Positions 18,942 to 29,458 of a stretch of DNA of 64,000 nt are shown here, in pieces. The notes beneath the pieces are model-generated. The model worked only from the letters and a program-made list of their open reading frames with translations, ran no database searches and was not told the origin of the DNA. Made by a program: the position numbers and the translations under genes. Within the stretch, counting starts at the first letter, position 1; each line of letters starts with the position of its first letter. The DNA comes from Fodinicola feengrottensis. Lineage in GTDB: Bacteria; Actinomycetota; Actinomycetes; Mycobacteriales; HKI-0501. The stretch spans positions 1 through 64,000 of the forward strand of contig NZ_WOTO01000029.1 of NCBI RefSeq assembly GCF_010993775.1, in the 5' to 3' direction.

Positions 18942-21751
18942 TCAGCGCATCGTGACGATGCCGCAACGGGACAACGGCCTGGCGAGATACTGCTGCTGCG
19001 CTTGGGCGGTGCCGGCACTGTCGCCGGCCTCGTCGAAGATGTCCACCGCTTCCTTCCAACAGGTCCGGGCGGCGGTGAGTTGTCCTTTGTGTTGTAGGGC
19101 ATTTCCGAGTTCGGTGAGAGTTGTCGCGGTGCCCCAACGGTCGCCGAGTGAGCGCCGGATGGTGAGAGAGCTGCGATGGAGGTCGATGGCTCGGTCGTAC
19201 TGACGCAGGCCTTGGTAGACCCGGCCGAGGCTGTCCAGAGTGAGTCGTTGGCTGTGGTGGTCGTCGGTACGTTGCTGGATGTCCAGCGCTCGCCGCAAAT
19301 GCTGGTCGGCTGGGCCGAAAATGCCTTGCCTGCGGCAGGCATCGCCAAGGCTGTTGAGCACCAGGCCTTCACCTCGCAGGTTGCCAAGGCCGCGGTAGGT
19401 CTTCAGTGCCTTCCGGTAGCAGTCGGTGGCTTCGGCATACTGCCGCCGGTCGGCGTACGCAGCGCCGAGTACGTTGAGGGTGACCGCCTGCCCTCGTCGA
19501 TCGCCAGTTCGTCGGCGGATCGCCAACGACTGTCGGCAACAGTCGATTGCCTGCCGGAACCTGCGCTGGTCCGTGTAGGCGATGCCCAGGACATTGAGGG
19601 TCAGCGCCTCGCCGGCCTGGTCACCGTCCAGGCGAGCGGCCTCGAGAGCGATTTGATGCGTGCTGATCCAGTCGTCCCAGTGCTTGCGCAGGTGGAAGAA
19701 TCCCCACATCGTCGCGGGCAACTGCCATGCCACGGTGTGCAGGCCGTGGTCGGCGGCCACACCGGTGGCGGCCACCAGGTTCGCGTGTTCGCGATCGAAC
19801 CAGTCCAGGGCCGCTTGGTGGGTGCGGAACTCCGTTTCTCGCGCTGCCGCTGGCCGGTTGAGCGAAAGGTGTTCACCGAGCGGGAAGACCGCGCGGTTCG
19901 CGGCCTGTGCACTGTGCAAATACCAGGTCATCAGACGTTCGACAGCGGCGGTTCGCTGCTGCGCCGGGTGGCTGGTGTCTGTGCACTCGGCGGCGTAGAC
20001 CCGCAACAGGTCGTGCAGCTGGTAACGGCCCGGGCTGGGCGACCGCAGCAGGTCCGTGTCGACGAGCGTCTCCAGCCCTCGTTCGGTGCGGTCCGTCGGT
20101 TTGTCGAGCAGCGCTGCCAGCGCCGGCAAGCTCGCATCCCGGCCGCCGTGCAGGCTGAGCAGGGGGAAGAACCGAGCCGGATCCCCGGTCGGCGGCAGGC
20201 CTGTGTATGTCACCTGGAACCTGGCCCGGACCGCCAGATCACCGCTGACCAGCTCGTCCAGGCGGTGGTGCTCGTCAGTCAGCCGGTCGGCGAGCGTCCG
20301 CATACTCCACGCCGGCCGTCCAGCCAGTCGCGAGCCGGCGATCCTGACCGCGAGCGGCAGACCACCGCAGGCGGCAATCACCTCAGCGCTCGCGGCCGGC
20401 TCGGCCCGTACTCGCTCGGTGCCAGCGAGCCGGCCGAGCAGGGTGAGCGCGTCGGCTTCACCGAACAAGCCCAGGTGCACCGGACTCGCGCCTTCCAATC
20501 CGACCAGCCGAGCGCGCGGTTGGTGACCAGCACTCGGCAGCCTCCGCTGCCCGGCAACAGCGGCCGTACCTGTGCCGCGTCGCGGGCGTTGTCCAGCAGG
20601 ATCAGCATTCGGCGACCAGCCAGCAGGCTGCGATAACGGCAGCCGAGTTCCGGGGCGGCGGCCGGGACGTACGCATCCTCGCCTGCGCACGCTCGAAGAA
20701 AGCCAGCGAGGATGTCGTACGCGCAAGCCGGCGTCGGGTCGGTGCCTCGCAGGTCCGCATAGAGCTGCCCGTCCGGAAACTCGTCCTTGAGCTGGTGCGA
20801 CAGCCGTGCCGCCAGCGCGGTCTTACCGAGGCCACCCATGCCGCTGACGGTGACGATTCGTACGCCGTCGCTGTCCGCACCATCGATGAGCAACCTGGTG
20901 AGCAGGGCGAGTTCGGTCGTACGCCCAGTGAAGTCGGACAGGCTGGCAGGCAACTGCGCGGGTGGGCGGCTCACGGTCGGCTGCCTAGGTGTGGTCGCCG
21001 ACGGCACGCCACGCAGCAGCGTCGCCTGATAGAGCTCCTGCAGTGCGGGGGATGGGTCGACGCCCAGCTCGTCGGCCAGGCGGTGCCGGGTCACCGCATA
21101 ACACTGGATCGCCTCGGACCCACGACCAGCCGCGAGCAACGCCCGGAACAGCGTGAGCGCGATCTTCTCATCAAGCGGGTGTTCGTCGGCCAACGGCCGA
21201 ACGCGGCGCAGTGCCGCAGCGGCGTCGCCCAGCGCCAACTGCGCGTTCACCCAGTCCAGCACCGCCTCGACGTGCTGCTCGCGGCAGTGTTGTCGAACCG
21301 TACCGACCCAGTCGCCGGTGAGGCTGGCCAGCGGCTCGCCCTGCCAGAGTTCGAGTGCTTCGGTGAGCAGCGTCGCGCGTTGTTCGTCGCCGCATTCCGG
21401 TCGCCTCGACCGCTCGGCGAGCCGCTGGAAGCGGTGGAAATCGACATCGTCCGGGTCCACGGTGAGTTGATACCCGCCACCGGTCCGTTCCAGCCGCGCG
21501 ACCGGGCCGTCGCATGCCGCGGCTTCGGCCAGCACCCGCCGGATCCGCGTGATGTGGACGTACAAAGCGTTCCGTGGTTGTCCCGGCGGCCGCTGATCCC
21601 AGACCCGGTCCACCAATGTGTCGATCGTGACCGTACGCCCGGCGTCGACCAGCAGGGCCACCAACACAGCCCGTTGCTTGGGTGGCCCGAGGTCCAGCAC
21701 CCGCCCGCCGGTCGATAACCGCACAGGGCCGAGCATCCGGATGTAGGCCAT
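18942..21751 (-). CDS. AfsR/SARP-like transcriptional regulator: OmpR HTH-BTAD-NB-ARC-TPR (frameshifted)
   Basis: About 936 aa. In order: winged-helix DNA-binding domain (MLGPVRLSTGGRVLDLGPPKQRAVL, ALYVHITRIRRVL), bacterial activation domain to ~residue 245, NTPase with Walker A GMGGLGKTALA and Walker B RRMLILLDNA, GLPLA-type motif ACGGLPLAVRIAG, then at least five TPRs (LNVLGIAYTDQRRFRQAIDC, LGAAYADRRQYAEATDCYRKAL, LGRVYQGLRQYDRAIDLHRSSL). The break is near 20525 in a CGCG run. Such proteins activate secondary-metabolite or developmental genes. Neighbours are small secreted proteins rather than a biosynthetic cluster. It runs toward the 151-aa secreted protein gene. Confidence 0.85.
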
Positions 21752-22220
21752 TTTCTCCCCAAGCTACCGAATAACCGGCAGGACACATACACCAAACCAC
21801 ACCCACACAAGGCAGACGTGCGATCGGCCGTATCGGTCGGCAAGACATCGGCAAGGTTTTCCACCAAACCGCGGTGCCAGTGTGCTGTCCAAGCGAAGGC
21901 CGGAGCGGACATCCAAGCACCAGCACCGGAAAACAGTGAAAAACGCCCTCGGCGGGCTTCGTCTTCCCATCGCCCGGACACAGGAGATGCCATTGTTCGG
22001 CAACGAATTCCTCAAGATTCACCCACGACGATCAAGGGAGCCGTGACCGTAGCGCGTTACCCCTAACTACCGCACGGGGTTGCATAGCCGAGCGGCAGCG
22101 AGGCGTTGTGGCCGTACCAGAGCCGGACCTCGCCCGCCCAGCGATCTGGTGATTACGCCGTCAACATGGGCGAAGCGCCATCCCCTTGAAAGCTATACAG
22201 GTTAACAAAAGGAGACTGTG
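21752..22220. other. Divergent intergenic region
   Basis: About 470 bp between the AfsR-like gene and the plus-strand secreted protein, so it must hold both promoters. No consensus promoter or repeat stands out. AAAGGAGA at 22208-22215 is the ribosome binding site of the next gene. Confidence 0.5.
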
Positions 22221-22907
22221 ATGCACCAGCTCAATCGAACGACGACCAAAATCGGACTTGCCGTAGCGGTCACACTCGCACTCCTCGCCGTTGCCGCGCC
22301 TTCCTCGGCTGCTCCCGCGGCCCGGACCGAAAAGGTGTCGAATCCACCACTCTCGATCAGCCCGCAATCAGCCTCCGGCTGCCACGACGGCAACGTCACG
22401 CAGACCTGTATCGACATCGAGGGCAAAGGGCTCTACACGAGGTCAATCGAGGGATATGTAGCCTCGCTAAACGGAAGCAAATACGACTTCTACCTGAGCG
22501 TATACGGACCGTGGGGGCACTGGTTCAACTCGGCCGCCGCACGTGGCACGTACCTCGATCACCATTGGACGATTGACAAGAACTTGCCGGCAGGAAATTA
22601 CTGCGTGTTCGGCTACGTATATACTACGGCGACGCTTGGCACCACGACGCCACCGCATGCAAAAACGTTCACAAATAGCTCACGCCAAACGACCCCGCGC
22701 TGGGCTTGGAGCTGCTGCCCATTCTGGATCTGTGAGATCTCATCCCATGCAAACGGGACCCTCTACGGCGACTGGGTACTTCGGCTGTGGGCAAGCAATT
22801 TCGGTTCAGGCCGAAAACTCTTGACCGATGCGTTCAGTGCCGCAAGCATCCTCATGAGAGCACGGTCTGGGGCAAGGACGGCTTGTGACCTTGTTCTAGC
22901 CATGTAG
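22221..22907 (+). CDS. Secreted protein of unknown function
   Basis: 228 aa. Signal peptide (KIGLAVAVTLALLAVAAPSSAAPAA). The mature part has SGCHDGNVTQTCIDIEGKG, SLNGSKYDFYLSVYGPWGHWF, a W-rich region and several Cys; a beta-rich extracellular domain is likely. ATG 22221 is chosen over the GTG just before it because of the AAAGGAGA spacing. The last ~60 residues (from TFTNSSRQ) look less ordered and may follow an undetected indel. Confidence 0.55.
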   Translation: MHQLNRTTTKIGLAVAVTLALLAVAAPSSAAPAARTEKVSNPPLSISPQSASGCHDGNVTQTCIDIEGKGLYTRSIEGYVASLNGSKYDFYLSVYGPWGHWFNSAAARGTYLDHHWTIDKNLPAGNYCVFGYVYTTATLGTTTPPHAKTFTNSSRQTTPRWAWSCCPFWICEISSHANGTLYGDWVLRLWASNFGSGRKLLTDAFSAASILMRARSGARTACDLVLAM

Positions 22908-22966
22908 GGCAGGCTCCCTTCCTACTTGGCGTCTCACGCTATTCTTCTATCGCGGAAGGGCTCATC

Positions 22967-23428
22967 ATGTCTCGTTGTCGCGGGGTCAGTCGGCTGCTTG
23001 CCGTTATTGGAGCGGCTGTGATGGCACTTGGAACAGGTGTTGTCTTGCCGCAATCGGCAAGTGCGACCACAATCGGCTATTCCTGTCTGAAATACCAGGG
23101 CGAGGCGCATAACTACTGCGGCGGTTATTACAAATTGCTGCCGACGCAAAGCCTCGATGCGGGCGGCGGATACAGCCTCCGCATGGACCCCCACGGGTAT
23201 TTACTGCTGCTCCACAACGGGTCGGCGCACTGCTGGCAGTCGGGGGGCAACGTTGCAGGTTCGTACGCCGTCTATCAGGGCGACTTCAACTTTGTGATAT
23301 ACCCGGACGGCAGCAATCATGCAACTTGGGCCTCGGGTAAACATTCGGGCCAGACCGTAAATATCAACAGCAGCGGCCAGCTCTATGTTGGAACGTACGA
23401 ATATTTTTCAAATCCGCACAACTGTTAA
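22967..23428 (+). CDS. Secreted single-domain bulb-type (GNA-like) lectin
   Basis: 153 aa. Signal peptide (LLAVIGAAVMALGTGVVLPQSASA). The mature part has the B-lectin beta-prism pattern: GGYSLRMDPHGYLLLLHNG, WQSGGNVAGSYAVYQGDFNFVIYPDG, ATWASGKHSGQTVNINSSGQLYVG. YQGDFNFVIY corresponds to the mannose-binding Q-x-D-x-N-x-V-x-Y motif with Gly after Gln. Likely binds glycans outside the cell. A hairpin follows the stop codon. Confidence 0.65.
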   Translation: MSRCRGVSRLLAVIGAAVMALGTGVVLPQSASATTIGYSCLKYQGEAHNYCGGYYKLLPTQSLDAGGGYSLRMDPHGYLLLLHNGSAHCWQSGGNVAGSYAVYQGDFNFVIYPDGSNHATWASGKHSGQTVNINSSGQLYVGTYEYFSNPHNC

Positions 23429-23437
23429 CTCGTCTCT

Positions 23438-23467
23438 GAGAGGAGGTGTTGCCAGACCTCTCCTCTC
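23438..23467 (+). terminator. Hairpin after the lectin gene
   Basis: GAGAGGAGGT pairs imperfectly with ACCTCTCCTCTC, loop about 8 nt, starting 9 nt after the lectin stop codon. No U-tract. Confidence 0.5.
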
Positions 23468-23557
23468 CTCACATCAGGTGATCTGCTGTCATGGGTCGGA
23501 TGCTTTTGCTAACTCTGGTGAACGACGACGCAAGACTATGAATGTAGGACGCGCGAA

Positions 23558-23607
23558 GTGACGGATCGTCGATCGCCCGTTGACACGGGCGATCGACGAT
23601 CCGTCAC
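23558..23607. terminator. Perfect 22-bp hairpin between convergent genes
   Basis: Arms at 23558-23579 and 23586-23607 are exact inverse complements over 22 bp, loop TTGACA (6 nt). The lectin gene ends upstream and the minus-strand gene ends at 23604, so it is best read as a bidirectional terminator. The stem is unusually long and mismatch-free. Confidence 0.6.
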
Positions 23608-23923
23608 CCGCTTCTTGTTGACCATTTCGTAGCCGGCTGCCACGATTTGGTGCCGTCGGTGCAGAGCGACTGCGCCGCGTAGTGTCCTCCACCGACACGT
23701 CCCGACCGAAACCGATCCCAACGGTGGACACGTACCCGGAGTCGAAATACCCGGCCGGCAGCGCGAGCAGGTGGCCGTTGGTGTCGAAAATATCGTTGAC
23801 CACCGCAGTGGCGGGGTCGCCGACGAACACGCATGACACCAGGCCCTTGCGGACCAGCCGTTCGTCCCAGTTCTTCAGGTCTCCCAATTCTCGCCGGAGT
23901 TTCCGGCCTTTCATGATCAACAT
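23604..23923 (-). CDS. Short protein of unknown family (frameshifted)
   Basis: About 106 aa. Charged start (KGRKLRRELGDLKNWDERLVRKG), then VSCVFVGDPATAVVNDIFDTNG and FDSGYVSTVGIGFGRDVSVE. The plausible continuation HYAAQSLCTDGTKSWQPATKW is in the neighbouring frame, reached near 23692 by dropping one G. Its stop falls in the outer end of the 22-bp hairpin. No signal peptide and no recognised family. Confidence 0.4.
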
Positions 23924-24107
23924 CGACGAATCCGCTGGTCAATGGGCATGACTCGGACGCCCCGTCGTATTACCCAAGTCGCCAGATTCTCGTCATGACG
24001 TACCTGCAGGGCCTGCACCATGGACGCGATGTTGCGCAGGCCCAGTTCGTTGGATGGTGCGGCCGGAGAACCCGGGAGGTGGTCCGGCCGGGCGAGGCTC
24101 GAGAGCT

Positions 24108-24300
24108 CCTACGTCGTTCCTCCATCGGGTGACTGCAGCATGACGATCTCGGTCGCCGCGCCGGTCATAACGATCACCGTGTCCAGGAACTCGCCGTCCA
24201 CCCTCATTTTCTGGCCGGCCTCCAAGCCGATGCTCACGAAGTGAGCCGTTACAGCGTCAAGATCGGCAACGGTGATGCCGACGTGCCGGACCGGCCGATG
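24108..24300 (-). pseudogene. VOC (glyoxalase-fold) protein fragment
   Basis: About 60 residues: RHVGITVADLDAVTAHFVSIGLE, then VDGEFLDTVIVMTGAATEIVMLQSPDGG and a stop. This is the first beta-alpha-beta-beta-beta module of a vicinal-oxygen-chelate protein, with the metal His in HVGITV. There is no start codon and the second module is missing. The upstream edge coincides with that of the TetR fragment on the other strand. Confidence 0.55.
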
Positions 24301-24758
24301 CCGCCGACACCCGCCAATACCTCGAGCGACTCGGGCATCGTCTGCTCACCGGCCTGCTGGAACCGGAGGTGCTCCGGTTGCGCCGGCTCATCATCGGCGA
24401 GTCCAGCAGATTCCCCGACCTCGGCCGGCTCTACTGGGAGCAAGGTTTCACCAAAGGACTCACCACCCTGGCAAACGCAGTGCGAGACCTCTCAAAAGCG
24501 GGGCACCTGACAGTCGCGGACACCGATCAGGCCGCCAGCCAGTTCGCCGCCCTCATTCTCAGGATACCCGTCAACCAAGCACTCCTGCGCGGCCACGACA
24601 CGATCACCGACACCGAAATCGCCGGCCATATCCAACGCGGCACCGACGCGTTCCTCACCCTCTACCACCGCAACACAAACAGATCGCCTGGCACACACCA
24701 GCATCCGTCCACTTCGGCACCGCCGACGCCATCGACCAAAACCGTCAGAACCCCCTGA
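24297..24758 (+). pseudogene. TetR-family C-terminal (ligand-binding) domain fragment
   Basis: Reads ADTRQYLERLGHRLLTGLL, EPEVLRLRRLIIGESSRFPDLGRLYW, LTVADTDQAASQFAALILRIPVNQALL. This is the C-terminal domain pattern of AefR-like TetR proteins (VLRLRRLVIGEAxRFPELxRxYY). The helix-turn-helix half is absent, and the frame opens without a start codon directly at the VOC fragment. The tail after ~24690 is low-complexity Pro/Thr. Confidence 0.6.
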
Positions 24759-24867
24759 ACGCCGCCGACCACGCCCACCAGTCATGCCCAACCAAACCTG
24801 GATCAACCAACCAACACCCGAACCCAAACTAACTCTTTTTCCTGCCTGGGTGACTAACTGAGTGACT

Positions 24868-25230
24868 ATGCAGCGTCGCCACCCTCGCGGACCGACCGCC
24901 AGACGTAGATGCCGAAGCGTTCGTGACTCCAGCCGATCTCCGTCACCGGAGCCATGCTTTGCCTTTTCGCCGTACGCCACGACGTGCGTCCACTCAAGGG
25001 CGCGCAGCTCCTCCGTACGAGCGCCGGTCAGCAGCGACAGCACGACGTACGCGTGCAGCCTGGACCATTCCGCCGCGACGAGGACGCCTTCCGCCTGGTC
25101 GAGGATGAGTGACTTGGATGGCCGACCGTCTTGGCCGGTCGGGATCTCCGCCAGCTCCCCAAGCCGCCGAGGGATAAATGGCACTGTCAGGTATTCCAAC
25201 TGTCGGAATAGGTCGCCTATCCGAACGCTC
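24868..25230 (-). pseudogene. Tyrosine recombinase (integrase) fragment
   Basis: Carries GRPSKSLILDQAEGVLVAAEWSRLHAYVVLSLLTGARTEELRALEW, the start of the integrase catalytic domain with its first catalytic Arg (TGARTEELRAL). A piece of the following segment (YVWRSVREGGD) is in another frame before a stop near 24870. The H-x-x-R and Tyr parts and the N-terminal SAM-like domain are lost. A relic of an integrated element; no att site or tRNA was found nearby. Confidence 0.6.
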
Positions 25231-25250
25231 GGGCGGGCGGGCGGGCGGGC
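25231..25250. repeat. Tandem GGGC repeat, five units
   Basis: Five exact copies of GGGC, about 40 bp upstream of the S9 peptidase start. A slippage-prone tract near the promoter; it could alter expression by unit number, but nothing here shows that it does. Confidence 0.8.
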
Positions 25251-25291
25251 GACGGTGGACGGTTGACGGTTGATGTTGGCAAGCTGACGGC

Positions 25292-27216
25292 ATGACAGGT
25301 TTGATCGCCGAACTCGTGGTCGATGGTCGCATCCCGCAGACCCCAGCTCTTGCTCCGAACGGGCATCTGCTCTGTTACGTTCTCGCCCCCACCAGCCAAA
25401 TCGGTGATCACCTGGACACCGCACTCTGGCTCGCCGACATCAAAGGCGACGGTGTGTGGCGCCGGGCGACCGCCGACACCGCGACGGAGTCCCGGCCTCG
25501 CTGGTCCGCGGACTCTCGCACGCTGTGCTTCCTGTCCGACCGCGCCGAGCGTGGTACCGCGCAGCTGCAGCGGCTTACTCGCACGAATCACGTGGTGATC
25601 GCGTTGACCAGCTGGCGTGCTGGCATCATCGATCACCTGCCGCTCGCCGATCCCAACCTGGTTGCTTTGCTGGCCGAGGACGAGCCCACCGAGCAGGACA
25701 CGCGCCGCGTCCAGGACCGCGACGACGCCATTGTCGTCGGTGAGCGCGAACCCGGTGCCCGGTTGCGCCTGCTCGACCTGCGCACCGGCCACGTCACCAC
25801 CCCGAACGTGTTCGGGGACCGGCACGTCGTGGAACTGCGGCAACGACCTGACGGCGGCCCGCTCGCCGTACTCACCCAAGCCAGCGCCGACCCTGACTAT
25901 GGCCCCCGCACCGGCCAACTGCACCTGTTCGACCCCACAACGGGGACCGCGGAGGACCTCGGACCGGTCGAGGCCGACGCACACTCTCTGGCCTGGTGGC
26001 CGGGCGAGGACGGTTGGCACCTCGGTTACATCGCACTCACCCCGCCGGTCCTGCAAGCCGGTACGGCCGTGTTCGACCTGGCTATGGACAGCTGCGTCCG
26101 CCGCAACCGCACCGCCGACCTTCCCATGTGCCCCACCGAACTGTGCCAAACCGGCGCCGCACCGCTGGTGGTGTTTGCCGACGGCCTGAACGCGACCCTG
26201 GCCCGGCTCGACCCCGACGGTCCCACGCCGCTGTCGCAGCACCCCGGCCATCTCGACGACCTCACCGCCCACCCCCGCCGGCACCGCGATCGCGGCAGTG
26301 ACCGGCACCCGCTACCAACCCGCAAACGTTCACGTAGGGCCGCCCACCGGGCCACTGCGCAAGGTCACGGACACCCGTCCGGAACTGAACGGCGTCACCT
26401 TCGGCACCCAGCGACCGCTGGCCTACCGTGCCGCCGACGGCCTCGATCTGGATGGCCTGCTCGTACTGCCGGTCGGGAAATCCGTGTCGGACGGCCCGTC
26501 CCCGCTCGTCACGATCGTGCACGGAGGCCCCTACGGCCGGTACGCCGATTGCCTGCAGCTGTTCTGGCACCCCAGCGCGCAGTGGCTGGCCGCTGCTGGA
26601 TACGCGGTGTTCCTGCCCAATCCGCGCGGCGGCCAGGGCCACGGTCACGAGTTCGCGGCCAGCGTCGCTGGCCGGGTCGGTCAGCAGGAGTGGACCGACA
26701 TCCTGACCGGCATCGACCTGCTCATCGCGGAGGGCGTCGCTGACCCCGATCGGCTGGGCATCGCCGGCGGGAGCCACGGCGGGTTCATGGCCGCCTGGGC
26801 CGTCGGGCAGACCGATCGGTTTCGCGCGGCGTTGGTCAGCGCCGGTGTCACCGACTGGGGAATGCTCGCCGCGACCGGGGAGAACGGCCAGTTCGAGGCC
26901 GCGCTCGGCGGGCAGCACCGGGTGGGAGGGAATCGGCCCACACCCACACGATGCGGTCAGCCCGGTCTCCTTCGCCGGCCGCGTCCGCACCCCGGTGCTC
27001 ATCCTGCATGGCGCCGAGGACACCAACGTTCCTCTCGGGCAGGCCGTGTACTTCCACCGGGCACTGCGCCACTTCGGCGCCGAGCACGAGTTCGTGATCT
27101 ACCCCAGAGAGGGCCACTCGATCCAGGAACGCAACCACCAACTCGACTTCCTGCGCCGCACCCGCTCCTGGTTCGACCGCTGGCTCCGACCGGCGGACGA
27201 CGGTGCAGATAACTGA
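25292..27216 (+). CDS. S9-family prolyl-oligopeptidase-like serine peptidase (two frameshifts)
   Basis: About 640 aa, cytosolic. The N-terminal beta-propeller (SPRWSADSRTLCFLSDRAERG, GARLRLLDLRTG) is followed by the alpha/beta-hydrolase domain: VTIVHGGPYGRY (oxyanion region), LPNPRGGQGHG, GIAGGSHGGFMAAW (nucleophile Ser), ILHGAEDTNVP (Asp) and YPREGHSI (His). All three catalytic residues are present. Frame breaks at ~26275 (CCCCC, remove C) and ~26925 (GGG, remove G). Acts on short peptides or acylated amino acids by family analogy. No strong ribosome binding site at ATG 25292. Confidence 0.8.
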
Positions 27217-27831
27217 GCAGAAGCGGACACGGCGCCGCTTGCCCCTTCGTCGCACCCTCCCTCTGAAGAAGACCAACTTGCGAAGCTGATGAGCAAATCG
27301 GTCAGCAAAATCCGCTACTCCGACACCAGGATCGCGTACCGACCACCGCGGCCATCTTCGTTTCCGCGTTTCTCGCGGCGGCGACTGGTATCACCGCGAT
27401 CGCCGTCTGGTCGTTCGATCGTACGGACAGCTTCAGGGCATCAGCGGGCTGCACTCTGACGCAGTGGCCGAAGACGTGAACAACTCGGCCCGCACTGTAG
27501 ATGTCATGGTGGTCGTGTGGCGCCGCTTTCATCCGTCGGGGATGGGAGCGTGCTGGGCGGCTCGTACGATTCGCGCCGCGTCGGGCGGCAACAAGACCCC
27601 AGTGGTCACGTCAAGCTGTTGGATTCAGGCATAGAGACGCTCGTGCCGCTAAAGACCTCCGCCCGGCAGTCGATCGGCAGTTTGGGGGTGCGGCCGGCTT
27701 GCCGTACATGATCGCGACGAACGGCGGAGGCCCTGTCGACACGTGGCGCCAAGACTTTCGGCCGTCCTCTACATCCCGCCATCGTTATATGCTGGACGGA
27801 GTATATTGATGGCGACGAAGGGATCAGGTGG
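27217..27831. other. No recognised gene
   Basis: Short frames on both strands have no family signature and no ribosome binding site. One plus-strand stretch (27340-27420) has a hydrophobic segment (FVSAFLAAATGITAIAVW) without a start codon, perhaps a scrap of a membrane protein. Confidence 0.4.
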
Positions 27832-28365
27832 ATGAACGAGGGTGTTGTCGAAGAGCGGGACGGCATGGTGACCTTCCGGTACGAGCGCCGGTTGCGCAAG
27901 CCGACCGAGGTGGTCTGGAAGGCGATCACCGATCCGGACGAGGTAGGGAAGTGGGCCGGGTCTCGACCGGATATCGACCTGCGGCCGGGTGGCGAGTACG
28001 TCTCGTATCATGGCGAGGGCATCGATCCGGTGGTCGACCGGATCGTACGCGTGGAGCCGCCGCGACTCTTCGAGCACACCTTCTGGGTGCACATCAATCC
28101 GTCCGCGCTGGTGGCCTGGGAGCTGACGTCCACCGAGGCCGGCTGCGAGTTGGTGCTGACGCACACGATCTCAGTGGCTGACCTGCGCGCGGCCTCGGAG
28201 ACGCTCGCGGCTGGCGACTCGATCGCGGTGATCATGTCCCGCAACGGCGCCGGTTGGCACCACCTCCTGGACCTGTTGGAGGCGAGTTTCGACGGCAGTG
28301 CCGTGGCGTGGAGTCCGGAGATGCGCAAGGACCTGCAGGATGCGTACGCCGCGATGTTGTCCTAG
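27832..28365 (+). CDS. SRPBCC / AHSA1-type START-like domain protein
   Basis: 177 aa, single domain. Signature: FRYERRLRKPTEVVWKAITDPDEVGKWAG, then DLRPGGEYVSY, RIVRVEPPRLFEHTFW, AWELTSTEAGCELVLTHTI, GAGWHHLLDLLEA. This is the Aha1-like helix-grip fold that binds hydrophobic ligands; many actinobacterial members sit beside ArsR or AraC regulators and are uncharacterised. It lies ahead of the AraC and RibD-like genes on the same strand. Confidence 0.8.
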   Translation: MNEGVVEERDGMVTFRYERRLRKPTEVVWKAITDPDEVGKWAGSRPDIDLRPGGEYVSYHGEGIDPVVDRIVRVEPPRLFEHTFWVHINPSALVAWELTSTEAGCELVLTHTISVADLRAASETLAAGDSIAVIMSRNGAGWHHLLDLLEASFDGSAVAWSPEMRKDLQDAYAAMLS

Positions 28366-28546
28366 GTCCCGCAGCGGTCGGTCAGATCTCCGCCGGGCAT
28401 CGGCGCATCACTGTCGAGAAGCAGTCCGCCGTGGCCCCGTCGTCGGTGGCACGGGCGTCACTGTGGCGCTGGACCGCGAGGACCCGAGCGGCAGCGCGGG
28501 CTGGACCATGCCCGGCTCGCGCTGGCGGCTGCGCGTCGGCGATGCT

Positions 28547-29393
28547 GTGGACGTGGAGTACGTGTCCCAGAGTGCCGCGATCGCCGCTGGACGGGCTGAT
28601 CGACGACCTTTACTACCTGGAGGGTGCGTCGCCGTACGCCCGGTTGACGCTGCCGCCGATGCCGGGGGCGTTCCTCATCATCAACCTCGGGGCGCCGTTC
28701 CGCATCCGCGCCGGCACCGACATCGAGACGGCCGAGTACGCAGACGGCTGCGTGGTCACCACGCCCACTCGCGCGTTGGAGTTCGGCTACCCACGCTGGA
28801 CCCGGTCCGTCGGCGTGCACTTCAAGCCGTGGGGACCGGCGCCCTTCCTGCCGATGCCCGCGGCCGAGCTGTGCGACCGGCCGGTCACGGTAGAGCAGGT
28901 TTGGGGTCGGCCTGCCGTTGCTGAGCTGCGAGACCGGCTGGCCACGGCGGACGGACCGCACGAGATGCTGACGCTGCTCGAGGAGGAGCTGATGCGACGG
29001 CTGCGCGAGACCGCCGGCCTGGGGCTGGTCCGCCATACGAGCAGCGTCCTCGCGGCGACCAGCGGCGCGGTGGCGATCGGCGACCTGAGCGTGACAGCCG
29101 GTGTCAGCAGCACTCATCTGGCACAGCGGTTCAAGGAACTCATCGGCGTCACACCGAAGCGACTGGCCCGTACCTACCGCTTCGCCGCCACCGTGTTCGC
29201 GATCGACCCCACCAGACCGGTCGACTGGGCCGACCTCGCCGGTGGCGCAGGCTACTTCGACCAGGCCCACTTCGGTCACGAGTTCCGGGCGTTCACCGGG
29301 CTCACGCCGACCCGGTACGTCGAAGTCCGGCGGCAGTTCCTGCGTGAACATCCCGGCCACGCACTGGACAGCTGGCCCCTGCCGACCGATTGA
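28547..29393 (+). CDS. AraC-family transcriptional regulator (frameshifted)
   Basis: About 281 aa. The N-terminal sensor (LDGLIDDLYYLEGASPYARL, PPMPGAFLIINLGAPFRI, RALEFGYPRWTRSVGVHFKPWG) is typical of AraC proteins with a DUF6597-like domain. The C-terminal double HTH has GVSSTHLAQRFKELIGVTPKRLARTYRF and DQAHFGHEFRAFTGLTPTRY. Removing one C from CCC near 28567 gives the common start YVSRVPRSPLDG. Start taken at GTG 28547; GTG 28553 is equally possible. Confidence 0.75.
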
Positions 29394-29458
29394 TTTCTTA
29401 CAAGAGCGACAGCTCACGACACGCTATTTTGGAGGCACCCAAAGCAAAGGAGAGCCTC

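Noticed and set aside
23580-23585. TTGACA in the loop of the 22-bp hairpin as a -35 box
   Set aside because: No -10 element at suitable distance, and its place in a hairpin loop between gene ends fits a terminator better.
24800-25300. tRNA or attachment site next to the integrase fragment
   Set aside because: No cloverleaf, T-loop or CCA-like pattern and no direct repeat could be found by reading.
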